Positions 8,422 to 14,986 of a stretch of 21,972 nucleotides of DNA are shown here, piece by piece. The stretch covers positions 1 through 21,972 of the forward strand of contig JAGGXL010000181.1 in assembly GCA_021163085.1 (NCBI GenBank). Direction: 5' to 3'. The DNA is from Thermodesulfobacterium sp. GTDB lineage: Bacteria > Desulfobacterota > Thermodesulfobacteria > Thermodesulfobacteriales > Thermodesulfobacteriaceae. The notes beneath the pieces were generated by a model that searched no databases, had not been told where the DNA came from, and was given only the letters and a program-made list of their open reading frames with translations. The translations under genes and the position numbers were made by a program. Within the stretch, counting starts at the first letter, position 1, and each line of letters begins with the position of its first letter.

Positions 8422-8877
8422 TTATAATATGAGATCCTTTCTTTCCATACGAATATAATTCTCAACTGCTCTGATAGAACGAGGAAATTCTAAACCTCTA
8501 TCAAAAAACTTTATCTCACTCTTTTTAATTTCAAAAATTTGTGTAATGTCTTTTATAGCCTTGTCTGCATTAAAAGGTTTGCAAGAAAATACATCTACAC
8601 TTAAATATAATTTTTCTGGAAAGGTGTGAATGCTGATATGGCTCTCAGCAATTATTACAAATCCAGAAATTCCCCAATCTTCAGGCACTGGAGCATAATA
8701 CTTAAAAACATAGGGGGGCATTATCTTTGTCATCTCAATCTCTTCAGGATAATTACTCAAAAAATTATATATAAAATCAAGATCCGTAAGCTTTTCTCTA
8801 TTGGCTCCATATCCATCTATAATAAGATGCTGACCAAAACCATATTCAAACTTTTCTACATTTTTTGTGTTTTTCAT
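8422..8877 (-). CDS. speD: S-adenosylmethionine decarboxylase proenzyme
   Basis: It makes decarboxylated AdoMet, the aminopropyl donor for spermidine. The start at 8877 gives 151 residues and has a very strong AAAGGGGGGAT ribosome-binding site. Reading could extend upstream to 8934, but that would pass through this site and across the promoter. The self-cleavage site is ESHISIHTFPE: cutting between E78 and S79 turns Ser79 into the pyruvoyl group. H84 (+5) and C99 (+20, VFSCK) match the processing and catalytic residues of the Thermotoga-type enzyme (S63, H68, C83). It is a prokaryotic class 1b protein of normal length. It is the first gene of a long minus-strand operon and is followed after 3 nt by speB. 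Confidence 0.93.
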   Translation of the reverse strand: MKNTKNVEKFEYGFGQHLIIDGYGANREKLTDLDFIYNFLSNYPEEIEMTKIMPPYVFKYYAPVPEDWGISGFVIIAESHISIHTFPEKLYLSVDVFSCKPFNADKAIKDITQIFEIKKSEIKFFDRGLEFPRSIRAVENYIRMERKDLIL

Positions 8878-8922
8878 TTTTATCCCCCCTTTTAAAGATT
8901 GGAAGATACGAGAACGGCTTTT

Positions 8923-8950
8923 AAAATATATCATAAAAATTATTTGTCAA
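8923..8950 (-). promoter_or_regulatory. Promoter of the speD operon
   Basis: On the minus strand a perfect -35 TTGACA (8950-8945) is followed after 16 nt by TATTTT (8928-8923). The predicted start near 8916 gives a leader of about 40 nt with a strong ribosome-binding site (AAAGGGGGGAT). No riboswitch-like structure fits in so short a leader. Confidence 0.62.
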
Positions 8951-9079
8951 GTTTTTTCTGAAAATTTTTTTAATAAATTAGAAGTATTCAGAATTAAAAT
9001 TAAAAAATTTTTGTAATACAATGTTTTTTTTATTTTTTTTCTCTTAAATTCATCAATCATAAAAAATCTAAAAATTTTC
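8951..9079. other. AT-rich intergenic stretch between divergent promoters
   Basis: Very AT-rich DNA lies between the speD promoter (minus) and the rubrerythrin remnant's promoter (plus). Long A and T runs are frequent. I see no gene, tRNA, strong hairpin or clear repeat here. Reading frames that cross it have no ribosome-binding site and low-complexity products. Confidence 0.5.
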
Positions 9080-9107
9080 TTGACAAAATAAATTTTTATT
9101 TTAAATT
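9080..9107 (+). promoter_or_regulatory. Promoter of the rubrerythrin remnant
   Basis: TTGACA (9080-9085) is followed after 16 nt by TAAATT (9102-9107). A strong ribosome-binding site AAGGAGGT (9131-9138) precedes ATG 9143. The intact control signals suggest the gene decayed recently and may still be transcribed. Confidence 0.5.
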
Positions 9108-9142
9108 TAATCCAAAATAAAAATTTATAAAAGGAGGTAGAT

Positions 9143-9650
9143 ATGGGGAAAAGCATTAAGGAAACTCAGACAGAGAAGAACCTTCTAATTGCCTTTGCAG
9201 GAGAATCTCAGGCAAGAAATTGCTAATCAAAAAAGGAACACGCTAAAAGACTTTTCAAATTTTTAGAAGGTGGAGAAGTAGAAATAACTGCAAAATTTCC
9301 TGCTGGTAAAATAGGGAACACTTTAGAAAACCTTTTAGATGCAGCTAAAGAAGAAAACTATGAATATTCGGTAATGTATCCTTCTTTTGCCAAAATAGCA
9401 AGAGAGAAAGGATTTGAAGAAATTGCTAAAATATTTGAGGCAATTGCTATTGTTGAAAAGTTTCACGAAAAAAGATATTTAGCTCTGGCACAAAAACCTA
9501 AAAGAAGGCACAGTCTTTAAGAAAAAAGTAGAAGTTATCTGGAGATGCAGAAACTGTGGTTATATTCATAAGGGGTTAGAAGCACCAGAAAAGTGCCCCG
9601 CTTGTGCTCATCCACAAGCCTATTTTGAATCAATCTGTAAAAACTGGTAA
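9143..9650 (+). pseudogene. rbr: Rubrerythrin, inactivated by deletion, stop codon and frameshift
   Basis: Reading in three pieces recovers a rubrerythrin, a non-haem di-iron peroxidase that protects anaerobes from hydrogen peroxide. Piece 1 (9143-9223) reads MGKSIKETQTEKNLLIAFAG then ESQARNC and hits TAA at 9224. Piece 2, same frame (9227-9490), reads KEHAKRLFKFLEGGEVE through to EKFHEKRYLAL. Piece 3, frame +1 (9490-9650), reads GTVFKKKVEVIWRCRNCGY and CPACAHPQAYFE, the rubredoxin-like domain with both CxxC knuckles. Compared with normal rubrerythrins about 24 codons are missing between QARN and KEHAKR, removing part of the first di-iron helix pair. A 1- or 2-base indel near 9485-9490 breaks the tail. 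Active protein is not possible from this copy unless the assembly is wrong. Promoter and ribosome-binding site are intact. Confidence 0.88.
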
Positions 9651-9653
9651 TAC

Positions 9654-9679
9654 AATAAGGAGCTTTCAAGCCTCTTATT
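9654..9679. terminator. Possible bidirectional terminator between convergent genes
   Basis: AATAAG (9654-9659) and CTTATT (9674-9679) are an inverted repeat with a second partial pairing CTT/AAG inside, flanked by T-rich DNA. It lies exactly between the rubrerythrin remnant and the TonB receptor stop. The stem has mismatches and a tight loop, so this is tentative. Confidence 0.35.
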
Positions 9680-9681
9680 CT

Positions 9682-11448
9682 TTAAAATTTTATCTCCAAA
9701 CTACTTCCTATCCATTGAGGAGGAGCTATTACTTCTCCAACCTCTGTATATTTCTCATCAAAAAGATTATTTATCCAGAAAGAATAAATAATACTTTTAT
9801 GTAGCACTTTTCTAATTTTAAGATTAGCTAAAATCATATCATCTCTTTTATAATATTTTCTATAATTTAAACTTCCAAAAAGCTCCAGATTCCAGGGAAG
9901 AATTGCTGAAATCCCTAAGATAAAGTTGTATCTTAAATAACTGCCTTTATAACGGGCACTGGATAAATTTTCAGCTACCTGATTTAAATAGGTATAACTT
10001 ATAAAAGGTCTGAAATTTTTAAAATTTATCTTGCCATCCAAAGTAAAACCTGTTGTTTTAAAGGTCTCTATATTTTGAGCCCTTATAACACCTCCCTCTT
10101 CTATCCAGTCTATAATATCCTTTCCGTGTCTATAAAAAAGGGTTCCAGAAAACGCAAGACTTTTTCTACTGTAATCAAAACCAGTTTCTATATTATAGGC
10201 CTTTTCGGGAGAAAGAGAGGAATCGCCTTTTATGGTAGGAGAATCATAATAAAGTTCTGTAAAACTTGGTATTCTATAAGAGAAACCAAAAGAACCTCTA
10301 AACTTTAAATCAGGCTTTAAAAGATAAGCAAATCCTAAATTATAAGAAAACATGTCTTTGTTATGAGTTATAGTATCATAACGTAATCCCATGCTGGGGA
10401 AAAATCTGGAACTTATTTTGGGATATATCCAGAAATAAAAGCCAGTTCCTCTTCTTAAGTGGTCTCCAAGCCTTGAACTATCAAGAGTTTCGTAAGAAAG
10501 TTCTATCCCCAAAAAGTATTCAGCTAATGAAGTATCATATCTCAAAGGTAAATTTATGCGAATGGTCTGAGACTTATGACTATTTTTGTAAAATTCAGGA
10601 TCTCTCCTGTTAAGGAGATACAGATCGTAATTTATCCTGTAAAGTAAAGTTGGTTCTAAAAACCAGTTGCCACCATATATGTTTTTCCTGGCTAAAAACA
10701 GATGTGTTTTTGTTTGTTCCCATTCGGTATCCCATTGAGTAGTATAAAAATTTCTTGCTCCAAAATCCTTTTCCTGAAATCCATAATATATAACTTTTTC
10801 CTCATCTTTTGTGTAAAGATTGAAGCTTCTAATGTCAAAATCTCTATTCCATATAAAGCCATTGGCTTTCTTTTGAGAAAAAATTAAGTTAAAGGGTGAA
10901 AAAGGGGTGAAAAAACCCAGGTTTCCATAAATATTTTTATAGTTATAGCTGCCATATTCAGCTAATATTTTTAAACCCGGAGCTGAGGGTTTAAGATTAA
11001 AATTAACTGCGCCACCAAAACCTCCTGGTCCATAAATAGCACTTGCTCCCCCTGGAAGAATCTCTATACTTTCTAAAATGTCTTTTTCCCAGGGTAAGTT
11101 CATCAAGTGGTGCGCTGTTTGCGGATCATAAAGTCTTATTCCTTCAAAAGTAACCAGGTTTTGTTCAAAGGTTGTTCCTCTTATAGAAAGGTCAGACTGG
11201 ACTCCAAAGGCTCCTCTTTCCTTTAAATCAAGTGCTGAAAACATCTCAGGCCCAAAATCCTGAACCTCTTCTCCTTTTATTATCTTGACCTCCTGACCTA
11301 TTTTTTCCAGATTCTGTGTTTTTGCAGGAGATACAACTTTTACCTCTTCCAAAAGATAGAAATCTATTTCAGAAGATAAAGCATTTTTGCTAATGGTAAA
11401 AATATTTAGAATTAACATTAATAAAACAATCTCTCTGCTACCTCTCAT
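9682..11448 (-). CDS. TonB-dependent outer-membrane receptor (BtuB-like)
   Basis: This protein takes a large substrate such as a metal chelate or cobalamin across the outer membrane using TonB energy. An N-terminal hydrophobic signal (IVLLMLILNIFTI) is followed by a TonB-box-like EEVKVVSP. The plug domain covers about residues 35-160, including LSIRGTTFEQNLVTFEGI, DPQTAHHLMNLP and LPGGASAIYGPGGFGGAVNF. The rest is a beta-barrel rich in aromatic residues ending WIGSSLEIKF, with the terminal Phe expected for BAM-dependent insertion. A GTG at 11454 could also start it, but ATG 11448 sits better behind AAAGAG. The substrate is unknown: no TonB, ABC transporter or binding protein is nearby. The upstream neighbour is a DUF1284 pseudogene. 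The frame itself looks intact at 588 residues. Confidence 0.87.
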   Translation of the reverse strand: MRGSREIVLLMLILNIFTISKNALSSEIDFYLLEEVKVVSPAKTQNLEKIGQEVKIIKGEEVQDFGPEMFSALDLKERGAFGVQSDLSIRGTTFEQNLVTFEGIRLYDPQTAHHLMNLPWEKDILESIEILPGGASAIYGPGGFGGAVNFNLKPSAPGLKILAEYGSYNYKNIYGNLGFFTPFSPFNLIFSQKKANGFIWNRDFDIRSFNLYTKDEEKVIYYGFQEKDFGARNFYTTQWDTEWEQTKTHLFLARKNIYGGNWFLEPTLLYRINYDLYLLNRRDPEFYKNSHKSQTIRINLPLRYDTSLAEYFLGIELSYETLDSSRLGDHLRRGTGFYFWIYPKISSRFFPSMGLRYDTITHNKDMFSYNLGFAYLLKPDLKFRGSFGFSYRIPSFTELYYDSPTIKGDSSLSPEKAYNIETGFDYSRKSLAFSGTLFYRHGKDIIDWIEEGGVIRAQNIETFKTTGFTLDGKINFKNFRPFISYTYLNQVAENLSSARYKGSYLRYNFILGISAILPWNLELFGSLNYRKYYKRDDMILANLKIRKVLHKSIIYSFWINNLFDEKYTEVGEVIAPPQWIGSSLEIKF

Positions 11449-11460
11449 ACTCACTCTTTT

Positions 11461-11821
11461 TTATTTAAGACAGATGTCTTTCCACAGGCGGTCTTTACAG
11501 ATATTAAAAAAGTCTTCTTTTGAAAAACCTTTAAAAATTTCAACAACTCTCTCCCAAGAAACTATATCTCCAGGATTTAGATTAAAGAGTTTAAGAACAC
11601 CCTCATCTTTTTCATAAACTTTTTTATCCAAGGTACATTCACTATTATTCAGATAGGAACAAAAACTGCATATATCGTCCTTCCCTTTAACTATCTTTAT
11701 TTTTTCACCTCTTCTCAATCTCTTAACCACTTATTTCATATTATTTACAAACTTTTCACTATACCCCTTTCCTTCAAAAAACTGTAAACAAAGAAAAATG
11801 ATGTTCTCTAATTTTCAGCAT
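11461..11821 (-). pseudogene. DUF1284 family protein, broken by frameshift and stop codon
   Basis: The downstream piece (11730-11461) reads RRGEKIKIVKGKDDICSFC with further Cys residues, the C-terminal part of DUF1284, a small cysteine-rich family of unknown function. The missing N-terminus is still present upstream but broken. From ATG 11821 one frame reads MLKIREHHFSLFTVF, resembling the family's RGHHLLC opening. It then stops within a run of six T (11781-11776). Removing one T continues as EGKGYSEKFVNNMK, the family's GKGYS-x-xF motif, then a TAA at 11733-11731, then VVKRLRRGEK. So one +1 homopolymer insertion and one nonsense change separate this from an intact gene of about 120 codons. 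A GTG at 11730 could restart an 89-residue fragment, but it has no ribosome-binding site. It is 12 nt upstream of the TonB receptor gene. Confidence 0.8.
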
Positions 11822-11827
11822 TGCTGA
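11815..11827. repeat. Short perfect inverted repeat TCAGCA-T-TGCTGA
   Basis: Six-base arms around one central base, lying across the presumed ATG of the DUF1284 remnant. It could be an operator half-site pair or chance; nothing else supports a role. Confidence 0.35.
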
Positions 11828-11858
11828 GCATTTTTAAAAAGGTAAATGGGCAAAAATG

Positions 11859-11942
11859 CTTTTTGTTAACATATTTTAATTACATCGTTAACTATTAACA
11901 TAAAAGCCCTTTTTGTCAACCTCATAGGAAAAATATGTAAAC
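11859..11942. promoter_or_regulatory. Cluster of GTTAAC-like motifs upstream of the NtrX-like regulator
   Basis: GTTAAC occurs at 11865-11870 and 11887-11892, TTAAC at 11895-11899, GTCAAC at 11915-11920 and GTAAAC at 11937-11942. A longer unit, CTTTTTGTYAAC, is repeated at 11859-11870 and 11909-11920, exactly 50 nt apart. The first two GTTAAC copies are 22 nt apart. Such near-helical spacing upstream of a regulator gene suggests operator sites, possibly for autoregulation, but AT-rich sequence raises the chance rate. Confidence 0.35.
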
Positions 11943-11980
11943 GAATTATTTCTCAGATTTTTAATAAATATCAGAAATTG

Positions 11981-12009
11981 TTGACAAGGTGATTGGAAGA
12001 TAATAATAT
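11981..12009 (+). promoter_or_regulatory. Promoter of the NtrX-like regulator (near-leaderless)
   Basis: TTGACA (11981-11986) is followed after 17 nt by TAATAT (12004-12009), predicting a start near 12016, only about 4 nt before ATG 12020. The alternative upstream TTG at 11993 falls inside this promoter spacer, which argues against it as the translation start. Confidence 0.5.
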
Positions 12010-12019
12010 TAATTTCATA

Positions 12020-13402
12020 ATGAAAGGTGAGGTTTGGATCTTAGATGATGAAAAAGGAATACTGGAAATTTTAGAAGATATTCTTAAGGATGAAAATTTC
12101 CAAGTAAAAGGTTTTCTCTGGGGAAGGGAACTTCTAAAAGAGATAAACCTAAAACAACCAAAGGTTCTTCTTCTTGATCTGTGGTTAAAAGATATAGATG
12201 GATTTGAGGTCTTAGAAAAAGTAAAGAGTACATATCCAGAGGTTCAAATTATAGTAATTTCAGGGCATGGAAACATTGAAACAGCAGTAAAAGCAATAAA
12301 AATGGGGGCTTTTGATTTTCTGGAAAAACCTCTTTCCTATGAAAGAGTAATTGTTACTGTAAAAAATGCTTTTAAATTGGCTCTTTTAGAAGAAGAAAAC
12401 AAAAGGCTTAGAGAAAACATTTTCGGAGAAGTAAAGCTTTTAGGAGTTTCACCGGCTATTCAAAAGATAAGGGAGCTTATCGTAAAAGTTGCTCCCACAG
12501 ATACTACTGTATTAATTCAGGGAGAATCAGGAGTTGGTAAAGAAGTAGTGGCAAAGCTTATTCACTTATACTCCAAAAGAGTCAAGGAAAATTTTGTTGA
12601 AATAAACTGTGCAGCAATCCCAGAAACTCTTATAGAATCCGAACTTTTTGGATATGAAAAAGGGGCTTTCACAGGAGCACAAACTTATAAAAAAGGTAAA
12701 CTTGAAATAGCTCATAAAGGTACCTTATTTTTGGATGAAATCGGAGATTTAAGCCTTGAGGCTCAGGCAAAGCTGTTAAGAGTTTTACAGGAAAAAAGAT
12801 TTGAACGCCTGGGTAGCAATAAACCTATAGAAATTGATGTAAGAATAATTTCAGCCACTAATAAAGACTTAGAAAAAGAAATCAAAAAAGGAAAATTTAG
12901 AGAAGATTTATTCTTTCGAATAAATGTCTTTCCTATCTACATTCCACCTTTAAGAGAAAGAAAAGAAGACATTCCTGTTTTAGTAGATGAATTCCTGGAA
13001 GAGTTTAGTTACAAAATAGGTTCAGAAAAGAAGATTATTAAAAAAGATGTTATAGAGGCTCTGATTGAATACAGCTGGCCTGGAAATGTAAGAGAACTCA
13101 AAAATTTTATAGAAAGACTTGTTATAATGTCCTCCTCACATGAAATAAGTTACAATGATTTGCCTGAGGATTTTAAAAATGCAATTAAACAAAATAGAGG
13201 TATTCAAGAAAGTTCTGATCCCTGGTTTAAAGAAAAAAATTACAAAATCGCCAAACTTCTTTTTGAAAAAGAATTTCTTAAAAGAAGACTTTTAGAACAT
13301 AAAGGTAATGTATCACAAACTGCAAGAGAAATAGGCTTAGAAAGAGCTTATTTACAAAAGAAAATAAAAGAACTTGAGCTTAAAAAAGAATTAAAAGATT
13401 AG
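12020..13402 (+). CDS. Sigma-54-dependent response regulator, NtrX-like
   Basis: A 460-residue enhancer-binding activator of sigma-54 RNA polymerase. Domains in order: receiver at 1-120, with acid pocket D9/D10, phospho-acceptor D53 (LLLDLWL) and K103; AAA+ domain at about 138-375, with Walker A GESGVGK (168-174), the sigma-54 contact loop GAFTGA (215-220), Walker B LFLDE (236-240) and the sensor region FREDLFFRIN; Fis-type helix-turn-helix at about 429-451 (NVSQTAREIGLERAYLQKKI). The LERAYLQKKIKEL end resembles NtrX more than NtrC. No sensor kinase is adjacent, so the partner is elsewhere. The start was chosen at ATG 12020 because receivers normally begin MKGxVWILDD and a promoter ends just upstream; an in-frame TTG at 11993 has its ribosome-binding site too close. 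The stop overlaps the tsaD stop. Confidence 0.88.
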   Translation: MKGEVWILDDEKGILEILEDILKDENFQVKGFLWGRELLKEINLKQPKVLLLDLWLKDIDGFEVLEKVKSTYPEVQIIVISGHGNIETAVKAIKMGAFDFLEKPLSYERVIVTVKNAFKLALLEEENKRLRENIFGEVKLLGVSPAIQKIRELIVKVAPTDTTVLIQGESGVGKEVVAKLIHLYSKRVKENFVEINCAAIPETLIESELFGYEKGAFTGAQTYKKGKLEIAHKGTLFLDEIGDLSLEAQAKLLRVLQEKRFERLGSNKPIEIDVRIISATNKDLEKEIKKGKFREDLFFRINVFPIYIPPLRERKEDIPVLVDEFLEEFSYKIGSEKKIIKKDVIEALIEYSWPGNVRELKNFIERLVIMSSSHEISYNDLPEDFKNAIKQNRGIQESSDPWFKEKNYKIAKLLFEKEFLKRRLLEHKGNVSQTAREIGLERAYLQKKIKELELKKELKD

Positions 13403-14397
13403 AGTTTAACTTTTTTAAAAATAACTCTTGCATAAGCCTCTTTTTCTAAGCTATCCCACAATCCTTTTTTCCATTTATAGTATCCAACAATTCCCACCAT
13501 AGCAGCATTGTCGGTGCAAAACTCAGGAGAAGGAAAATAAATTTCAAATCCTTTAGTCTTTGCCTTTTTATGAAATAATTTTCTCAATCTTTTATTCGAA
13601 GCTACTCCTCCTACAACAACAATACGAGGTATTTTGAACTTTTCTGCTGCTTTAAGAGTCTTTTCTATCAACACTTCACAAACTGCTTCTTCAAAACTTG
13701 CGCATACATCTTCGGTTTTAAAGTCAGGGTTTGTTCTCAGATAATTAAAAACCGCTGTTTTTAGCCCTGAAAAACTAAAATCAAAGTTATCTTCTTCTAA
13801 AAGTGGTCTCGGAAAACTTATGGCTTTTCTATTTCCTTTTTCTGCAAGTTTACTAATTACTGGTCCTCCAGGATAAGAAAGATTGAGAAGCTTAGCTACT
13901 TTATCAAAAGCCTCTCCAGCAGCATCATCTCTTGTATGTCCCAAAAGCTGGTAATCTTCCCATGAATTTACTAAGAAAAGAGCGGTATGCCCTCCAGATA
14001 CAAGAAGTCCTATATAAGGAAATTTAATTTCTTTTTCCAGAAATATGGAAAAAAGATGAGCCTGCAAATGATCAACTGCAATAAGAGGAATTTTTAAAGC
14101 AAAACTTAAAGCCTTAGCCATTGAAACTCCAACTAAAAGAGACCCTATCAATCCTGGACCAAAGGTTGCACATACACACTTTAGCTCTCTGATAGAAATA
14201 TCCACTTCTTTTAGCAATCTTTGTATTAAAGGCATTAAAATTTCCAATTGTTTGCGAGAGGCAATTTCAGGAACTATTCCTCCAAATGGAGAATGAATAG
14301 CTACCTGAGAATAAAGAAGATGCTTTATTAATTTTCCTTCTTCAGAAAAAAGGGCAACCCCTGTCTCATCACAAGAAGTTTCTATTGCAAGAAGCAT
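13399..14397 (-). CDS. tsaD: tRNA N6-adenosine threonylcarbamoyltransferase
   Basis: TsaD (Gcp/Kae1/YgjD) transfers the threonylcarbamoyl group to A37 of tRNAs reading ANN codons, working with TsaB and TsaE. At 332 residues it is full length. It opens with IETSCDETGVALF (ASKHA nucleotide-binding fold), carries the metal ligands H110 and H114 (DHLQAHLFS), LVSGGHTAL, DDAAGEAFDKVAKLL, and VVGGVASNKRLR, and ends with CTDNAAMVG. It starts 1 nt after gmhA. Its TAA shares four bases (TTAG) with the TAG of the opposing regulator gene. Confidence 0.95.
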   Translation of the reverse strand: MLLAIETSCDETGVALFSEEGKLIKHLLYSQVAIHSPFGGIVPEIASRKQLEILMPLIQRLLKEVDISIRELKCVCATFGPGLIGSLLVGVSMAKALSFALKIPLIAVDHLQAHLFSIFLEKEIKFPYIGLLVSGGHTALFLVNSWEDYQLLGHTRDDAAGEAFDKVAKLLNLSYPGGPVISKLAEKGNRKAISFPRPLLEEDNFDFSFSGLKTAVFNYLRTNPDFKTEDVCASFEEAVCEVLIEKTLKAAEKFKIPRIVVVGGVASNKRLRKLFHKKAKTKGFEIYFPSPEFCTDNAAMVGIVGYYKWKKGLWDSLEKEAYARVIFKKVKL

Positions 14398-14398
14398 T

Positions 14399-14986
14399 TT
14401 ATTTTCGGAAAATAAGCTCTTCTAAGAGTTCTGAAAAAATGTGCAAGAATAAAAGATGACCTTCCTGAATACGAGGAGTTTCATAACTGGGAACTAAAAT
14501 TAAATAATCACAGAGCTCCTTCATCAATCCTCCATCTCCACCGCTTAGTCCCACAGTGTGCATACCCAATTTTTTAGCTACTTTAAGTGCAGATATTACA
14601 TTGGCAGATTTTCCACTTGTACTTATTCCAAGAGCTATGTCTCCCTTTTTACCAAGAGCTAAAATCTGCTTGGAAAATACCTCGGAAAAATCATAGTCAT
14701 TGGCTACAGCAGTCAAAATAGAAGTATCTGTAGTTAAGGCTATAGCAGGCATTGGCGATCTTTCTTTTTTAAAACGATTGACAAGCTCAGCTGCAAGATG
14801 CTGAGCATCAGCTGCACTTCCCCCGTTTCCAAAAATGAGAATCTTACCGTTTTTAGAAATAACCTTTTTAGCAAGATAAACCACTTCTATGATTTTTTTG
14901 CTCTCATTTTCAATAAAAGCCTTCTGAACCTCTCTTGAAGTTTCGGAAATCTCAAAAATTTTTTCTTTCAACTCAGACTTTTTCAT
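14399..14986 (-). CDS. gmhA: Phosphoheptose isomerase (sedoheptulose-7-phosphate isomerase)
   Basis: GmhA converts sedoheptulose 7-phosphate to D-glycero-D-manno-heptose 7-phosphate, the first step to the LPS inner-core heptose. The 195 residues form one SIS domain with GNGGSAADAQHLAAEL at 53-68, STSGKS at 122-127 and LSGGDGG at 147-153. Zinc ligands H63, E67, Q174 and H182 match E. coli H61, E65, Q172 and H180 with a constant +2 offset. It overlaps the DUF218 stop by 4 nt (ATGA) and is followed by tsaD. No other heptose genes (hldE, gmhB) are in this window. Its presence supports a Gram-negative with LPS-like surface sugar. Confidence 0.93.
   Translation of the reverse strand: MKKSELKEKIFEISETSREVQKAFIENESKKIIEVVYLAKKVISKNGKILIFGNGGSAADAQHLAAELVNRFKKERSPMPAIALTTDTSILTAVANDYDFSEVFSKQILALGKKGDIALGISTSGKSANVISALKVAKKLGMHTVGLSGGDGGLMKELCDYLILVPSYETPRIQEGHLLFLHIFSELLEELIFRK

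Noticed and set aside
8878..8934. Longer SpeD N-terminus starting at 8934
   Set aside because: It would run through the ribosome-binding site and begin near the transcript start; the ATG at 8877 fits the family length.
8951..9142. PerR or Fur box upstream of the rubrerythrin remnant
   Set aside because: The DNA is so AT-rich that partial palindromes occur everywhere; none stands out as a full box.
8947..9156. Small minus-strand reading frame in the AT-rich gap
   Set aside because: Low-complexity product, no ribosome-binding site, overlaps the speD promoter and the rubrerythrin start.
9604..9804. Plus-strand reading frame running from the rubrerythrin tail into the TonB gene
   Set aside because: It is a shadow of the C-terminal part of the TonB receptor and contains the out-of-frame rubrerythrin tail.
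11846..11860. Sigma-54 promoter near TGGGCAAAAATGC
   Set aside because: The GG and GC pairs are not 10 nt apart as the -24/-12 consensus needs.
11993..12019. TTG start for the NtrX-like regulator
   Set aside because: Its ribosome-binding site touches the codon and it lies within the promoter spacer; the receiver domain begins at ATG 12020.
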